Shown here: piece after piece, positions 20,001 through 23,885 of the stretch
Position numbering within the stretch: the stretch's first letter is position 1
Layout of the letters: each line of letters begins with the position of its first letter
Assembly (NCBI GenBank): GCA_000444245.1
Contig: ATSW01006575.1
Location: 1 to 23,885 of the forward strand
DNA: 23,885 bases
DNA from: Botryllus schlosseri
Lineage: Eukaryota; Chordata; Ascidiacea; Stolidobranchia; Styelidae
Reading direction: 5' to 3'
Notes under the pieces: model-generated
Told to the model about the DNA's origin: nothing
The model's input: only the letters and a program-made list of their open reading frames with translations
The model's database searches: none
Translations under genes and position numbers: made by a program

Positions 20001-23000
20001 TTTCCAAATCTGATATCATGCACTTTAGTCTGAATCCAACAAAAATGGAATTGTTCAACTGTAGAAGTGTTTGTGCGGAACTGCTGATATCAATGTTTTT
20101 GCCCAGAGTCATATTAAACCATTGCCAAAAGAACGCGATCACGGTTACAGGCTATTACAAATTACTTATCGTCATCGCATCATGTAGCACGCACCACGAC
20201 CTGTTCGGGCGCGCAGCAAACCATTTGACGTTTTGTGATGCCTTTTCGGCGGCCTATGAATGTTTATGATGCGAGATTTGGTCATGATGCCTGAAATATG
20301 TATTGCAATGACGATGACCAATGACCATGCCCAGTGCACACGTCAGACCATACGACCAACAGCTATCGTTAAAAGCATTCTGTATCATGATTCCCAGGGA
20401 GTGCAGCAACGAATATGCCGACAAAAAGCGCAAGCTTGGCATCAACGAGAGTGACTTCAAGCCAAACTCCGCAAGTCACTCCGTCCGATCACGATAAAAA
20501 GCCGACGATCAGCACAAGACCCGCTACAAATCCAGTTTCCATGACCGCGGATGCCGAAAGTAGAGGCATTAACGAAATCATCAAGAATGGCGGAGACACG
20601 GACGAACAGGACCAGGAAATAATAAAACAAATCCTTCGAACTATTACCGATGCGCAAGAAGGTATATAGATAACGTAAACTATAAGTCAGTTATTACTCA
20701 TCCTGCACCACGGAGGTGATTGAAAACACCATCCTTACGACTAAAAGTCGTCGCAAGGTATTCATCGATGTCGATTTCCTTTGTACGTGTTCGGGTTCAT
20801 AGATTTCGTCAATTATTTCGCCAGATTCTTCCTCCTCAGCAATAATTCGATTCAATTTCATTAGCAAATCTTGCGATTAAAAAGTGTAAGTCTTTGAAAA
20901 GTGCTTAGCGACCATTGGCAAGAGTGCGGCCAACAAGCACATAAAACATGGTGCACATGACGAATTCCACGTAGTGAAGAGCTTTGATTTTGTGCTACAA
21001 TGACGTCACAAATATTCGAGGGAAACGTCACAGTTGATTGGTATTGATACATGGATGCGAATTTCAATTGAAAGTATAGAGCCAATATGTCTCCTTAGAG
21101 AAAAGGGTTCCCAAACCCCTGTCGCAAACGGACCAAATAATATATTACGACCCGGACTACATCGTCACGCAGCCTTTTTACGGTCGGCGCTGGTCATCAT
21201 CAGAGCGCCCATTTCGAAGGACTGTAGCAACGTATTTTAACTGCTGAATGGACGATGATGACGAAGGTTCCAAGACTTGTATGGCCAAGTCTAGTGCAGA
21301 TCATCCGATGGTTCATACTGTTTTTTCCGGAAGCATTCACATAATCATGACATAATGACACGACATTTTTGTGTTTAAAACACCGCATGCTTTGAATGCA
21401 ATTCTAGTTATAAGTATTCTTTATCTTGTTTCCCAGAAACTGTGGTGCCAAGCAAGTCGACGAACAGTGTAATTTTGACATCAACGCAAGTGATTACAAG
21501 CCGAACTCCGAAAGTGACACCGTCCAGTAGCAATGCAAATCCGACTATCAGCACCAGCACGCGGTCCACTACAAAACCAGTTACTACGATCTCGGATGCC
21601 GGAAGTCGGGGGCTTAATCAACCCTCAAATGGCGGAGACACGGGCGAATTGGACGAGGAAACAATACAAGAAATACTGCGTACTATTACCGATGTACCAG
21701 AAGGTAATACATACCGTAACTACTCAGCTATTCATCATTTCGCTGCGGAATGATCACCAACTTACAAACCCTATCTACTGGGTTACTGTGTAACTATAAC
21801 CGATGCGCGGTATAATGTAGAATGACGGGTTGGAAAGTAATCTTGTGTCCTGTAGTAAGCAGATGTTTTACTGTGGTTGAATTGGAGCAGAAGGCGTGAA
21901 ATTGTCATGATTATAACTGTAAAGTACAAGCAGAAAGCAAAAACTACCTGTTTGCCAGGTAAAAGCGGTATAGGCTGCTTTGCTAGTGTCCAGCTTTTAC
22001 TATGAGTGACCTATGAAATGACAAATGATCATTCACAAATATGGGTACCAATGTCTAATATATTTTGCCCTGGATTATATGGGGTCAATTTCCTTTATCA
22101 TTATGTACATAAATGGTGAGATGACGGGAAATAACGACAACGACAATAGCATATACGCTACAGAGTGATGAAGACGGAATGTGGGTGATGCAAAGGAGCA
22201 GGAAGATAATAAACTGGTCATTCGTTGCCTTGCTCATGTTCAATTGTTCATATTAACTCTTTCGACGCCGCGTATCCCCATATGTTCGCTAGAGATTGTC
22301 TTCAAAACGCCGCGTATCCCCATATGTTCGCTAAATCGAGAGAGCGTATTTTTGTCTCGAAAATCTGACATGCCGTTTTGCGTCCATGGCTGTCGGGGCA
22401 TTGTGCGGTAATGAATTCGAAATTCAAGACTTGCTACTAAGAGGCAATTTCGCTGGATTACCTGTACGTAATAGTAACTTTATTCGATATATATTTCCAC
22501 GACGGTAATGATTTTCAACAGATGTCAATACCTAAAGACATTTCACATCATTATCACCAATCTTTAGCGACACATCGCGCGTTAAGTTAATATACGGATC
22601 TACTAAAGCCACCAAGTCAGTACATGTACTGCGACAACACAGACTTCACACCAATATATACGTATTTATTCAAGTTTTTCAAACGTAAAATTGCGTCGGG
22701 AGATGACGAGGACTCAACGGAGACAAATAATGATGTTTTTGTGCAGATCGTTGCTTGTATTCGTACACAAATGGGTTCCGTCGGTATGTTACTGCGCCTG
22801 AAAAACAAACTTGAGTACCGGTACTAGCAAAAGTCAAATTTTCGAGCCATTATTGTGGATTTGACGTCACAATGATAATCTTGAAGCATCGACGGCCGAA
22901 GATCATGTCGGCAGCAGTATTTCACGACGGTTCTGAACCTCCGCGTTGCCATTGAAAAGGAATTAACGATTTAAGGATAATATATTATCAATATATAATA

Positions 23001-23648
23001 TAATAAGAATATTCTGTGAAATTTACAACGTCACAGCTAATCTATAAGTACCATAGAAACACCAACAAAATCCATACCTTGGCAGCGGCGCGCCTGAAAT
23101 CAGCCAAACTTCAGTTCGTACCGAAGCCTGTCCCAGCAACACGACAGGATCAATCAAGGCACGTTACGCATCATTAGATAGATATCGTTCGCGGCTACAA
23201 TACGGACGTAGGTACGTCTCGGTAGCTAAGGTAGCGACGAAGTTACGATCGGTTGAAATTGGGGTTATTTGGTGAAAATCGCGGCGTTTTGAGGACAATC
23301 GTCAAATTTAGCTCGGCGTCGAAAGAGTTAAAGTAATTTTGTGTATGACCTCTCTCACGTGATAGATTGACGGGGTTTGTTGGTTGGTATTATATTGATC
23401 CAGAGACTAACTATTGATAAATTGTCACGTACGAACTATACTTTTATATACAACTTCGACAACTATCAATTAATTATTTAGGACCAATTGAGGACAGAAT
23501 GATACCGGAAATACAAGGTGAGAATTACATCAAAATTTATCTTACACACGCCATGAGAAGCAAATAGGGTGGATGTGAGATCAATCTCACTCATTTTGTT
23601 TTGCAGAACCTAATACTACAGCTGCCGTAACACCTCGGTCTACTACAC
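17096..23648 (+). CDS. Secreted/membrane DOMON-domain protein with Thr/Ser/Pro-rich repeat stalk (partial, runs off right edge)
   Basis: Exons read in frame: 17096-17150, 17215-17366, 17838-18023, 18692-18821, 19303-19419, then stalk exons 20398-20661, 21437-21703, 23482-23517 and 23607-23648. An optional exon at 19685-19765 would also keep frame. All junctions are GT-AG, and every stalk junction is phase 1. Residues 1-18 are a signal peptide (MHRLFAVLILRLVVSSSA). Residues ~22-174 form a DOMON domain: DWAGIGFSKDRKM, then EGSDAV.AWM, DRFLFA, a conserved hydrophobic DGVLAFTFSR, DTEDIPLDEPFYLLVAWG. DOMON domains bind heme or sugars; this arrangement resembles the ferric-chelate-reductase (FRRS1) family, where a cytochrome b561 region follows. 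No membrane segment is reached here, so that link is inference. After residue 174 the protein is Thr/Pro/Ser-rich, likely O-glycosylated. Two Ns (17312, 17856) blur residues and one (17921) is silent (CCN, Pro). Confidence 0.8.
18850..18940 (+). repeat. Possible diverged third copy of the dispersed repeat
   Basis: In the DOMON gene's fourth intron, CAATTTATT, ACGATTAC, GAAGGTGTCGAA.T and CGTCTTT occur in the same order and similar spacing as in 8586-8690. Between these words the match is weak. It may be a distant family member or chance. Confidence 0.3.
19685..19928 (+). pseudogene. Decayed first copy of the stalk exon (copy A)
   Basis: This stretch begins after a good acceptor (TTGTTTACTAG, AG 19683-19684) and matches stalk exons B and C along their length, ending LRTITEVEE where they have LRTITD..EG. 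It cannot serve as a full-length exon. Its length (244 nt) is not a multiple of three, the first frame ends in a TAG at about 19861, and the donor position after 19928 reads AT where B and C have GT. An internal donor (AAAG|GTACGA, exon end 19765) would give an 81-nt phase 1-1 exon that preserves frame, so a shortened form could still be used. This is host-gene exon duplication and decay. Confidence 0.65.
20398..20661 (+). repeat. Tandem stalk exon, copy B (88 codons)
   Basis: 264-nt phase 1-1 exon of the DOMON gene (acceptor TTCCCAG, donor GTATAT). The first ~50 codons are Thr/Ser/Pro-rich; the rest is acidic and ends with GGDTDEQDQEIIKQILRTIT. It aligns with copy C throughout, and similarity continues for roughly 60 nt into the downstream intron, so the duplicated unit includes flanking intron. 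Confidence 0.8.
21437..21703 (+). repeat. Tandem stalk exon, copy C (89 codons)
   Basis: 267-nt phase 1-1 exon (acceptor TTTCCCAG, donor GTAATA). It has the same design as copy B: a Thr/Ser/Pro-rich part with PTISTSTRSTTKPVTT, then GGDTGELDEETIQEILRTIT followed by DVPEG. The shared C-terminal motif, roughly GGDT.E.D.E.I..ILRTITD..EG, looks amphipathic-helical and differs from ordinary mucin repeats. I do not recognise it from a known family. Confidence 0.8.
22257..23327. mobile_element. 1,071-bp non-autonomous piggyBac-type element
   Basis: Perfect 14-bp terminal inverted repeats, CTCTTTCGACGCCG at 22257-22270 and its complement at 23314-23327, are flanked on both sides by TTAA (22253-22256 and 23328-23331), the piggyBac target site. 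A second inverted pair further in matches at 20 of 21 positions (22294-22314 with 23280-23300, core AAAACGCCGCG). This bipartite end structure is also typical of piggyBac. The longest open frame inside (67 codons at 22624-22827) is not recognisably transposase. The element lies wholly within the 1.8-kb stalk intron 21704-23481. Confidence 0.85.
22265..22333 (+). repeat. 42-bp-period direct repeat at left end of piggyBac element
   Basis: A 27-bp word starting ACGCCGCGTATCCCCATATG occurs at 22265-22291 and again, identical, at 22307-22333. It lies just inside the left terminal repeat and overlaps the internal inverted repeat, so it is likely a subterminal repeat of the element. Confidence 0.85.
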
Positions 23649-23885
23649 GTAAGTCGTGTTAGTCGACCGCACAGTTATTTTGTAATTATTAGAGCTGTTC
23701 AAAGTTCTCATAATAGTATGACCGCGAGAGAAAAATTAGTACGAGCACCTGACCACAACTGTGGAACAGTATTTCGCCAGATATCCAATAGTCGTCGAGG
23801 ATGTCCATCGTCCACATTCAAGTCGAAATACAATCATATTGCTGATACCGAATAAATACGAGTAAGCACAAGAGATTACCGCATC
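23649..23885. other. Intron of the DOMON gene continuing past the window
   Basis: The last visible stalk exon ends at 23648 with a strong donor (CAC|GTAAGT). Nothing further is recognisable before the right edge, so the 3' part of this gene lies outside. Confidence 0.5.

Noticed and set aside
21085-21150. Possible hAT terminus (complement CAGGGGTTTGGGAACC)
   Set aside because: Only one end is visible; no partner terminus or duplication was found nearby.
22624-22827. Candidate piggyBac transposase fragment
   Set aside because: The 67-codon frame shows no transposase motif that I can recognise.
1-23885. CRISPR arrays, rRNA, prokaryotic operons, or retroviral/LTR elements
   Set aside because: No regularly spaced repeats, no rRNA-like sequence, no paired LTRs or reverse-transcriptase/capsid-type peptides were seen.

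Overview
The window is from an animal nuclear genome. It has spliced genes with GT-AG introns and single-copy metazoan genes, including a sperm/cilia gene (SPAG8), plus several families of DNA-transposon remnants. It is AT-rich, introns run from about 60 to 1,800 nt, and the proteins resemble vertebrate orthologues closely. An invertebrate deuterostome (tunicate, hemichordate or echinoderm) would fit, but the sequence does not prove it. Scattered single N bases cluster at 7.9-9.5 kb and 16.7-18.1 kb.

Layout: (1) 1-928 is the upstream side of TAF2, with a weak hint of a small minus-strand gene. (2) 929-4366 (+) is a complete, intronless TAF2, the TFIID subunit with a dead M1-aminopeptidase fold. 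(3) 5914-7970 (+) is SPAG8 in five exons, with a 185-bp hAT-type MITE in intron 4. (4) 8097-10109 (-) is ELP4 (Elongator subunit) in three coding exons, tail-to-tail with SPAG8 and only 126 bp away. (5) 10110-17095 is about 7 kb with no supported gene. It holds a 69-71-bp tandem array, a 2.5-kb unit with 15-bp inverted ends containing a separate 0.9-kb hAT-like element, a 35-bp tandem repeat, and a 600-bp near-palindrome with a 9-nt loop. (6) 17096 to beyond the right edge (+) is a secreted or membrane-anchored protein: signal peptide, one DOMON domain over three exons, then a long Thr/Ser/Pro-rich stalk made of phase 1-1 exons. Three of these exons are tandem copies of one ~88-residue module ending in an ILRTITD-type motif; the first copy is decayed. 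A 1,071-bp piggyBac-type element with TTAA duplication sits in one stalk intron.

The first three genes are housekeeping or ciliary genes (transcription initiation, axonemal microtubules, tRNA wobble modification) and do not form an evident functional unit. The least familiar content is the DOMON-stalk gene with its exon-encoded repeat, the fold-back element and the intronless TAF2. I found no CRISPR array, rRNA, intact tRNA or retroviral-type element.
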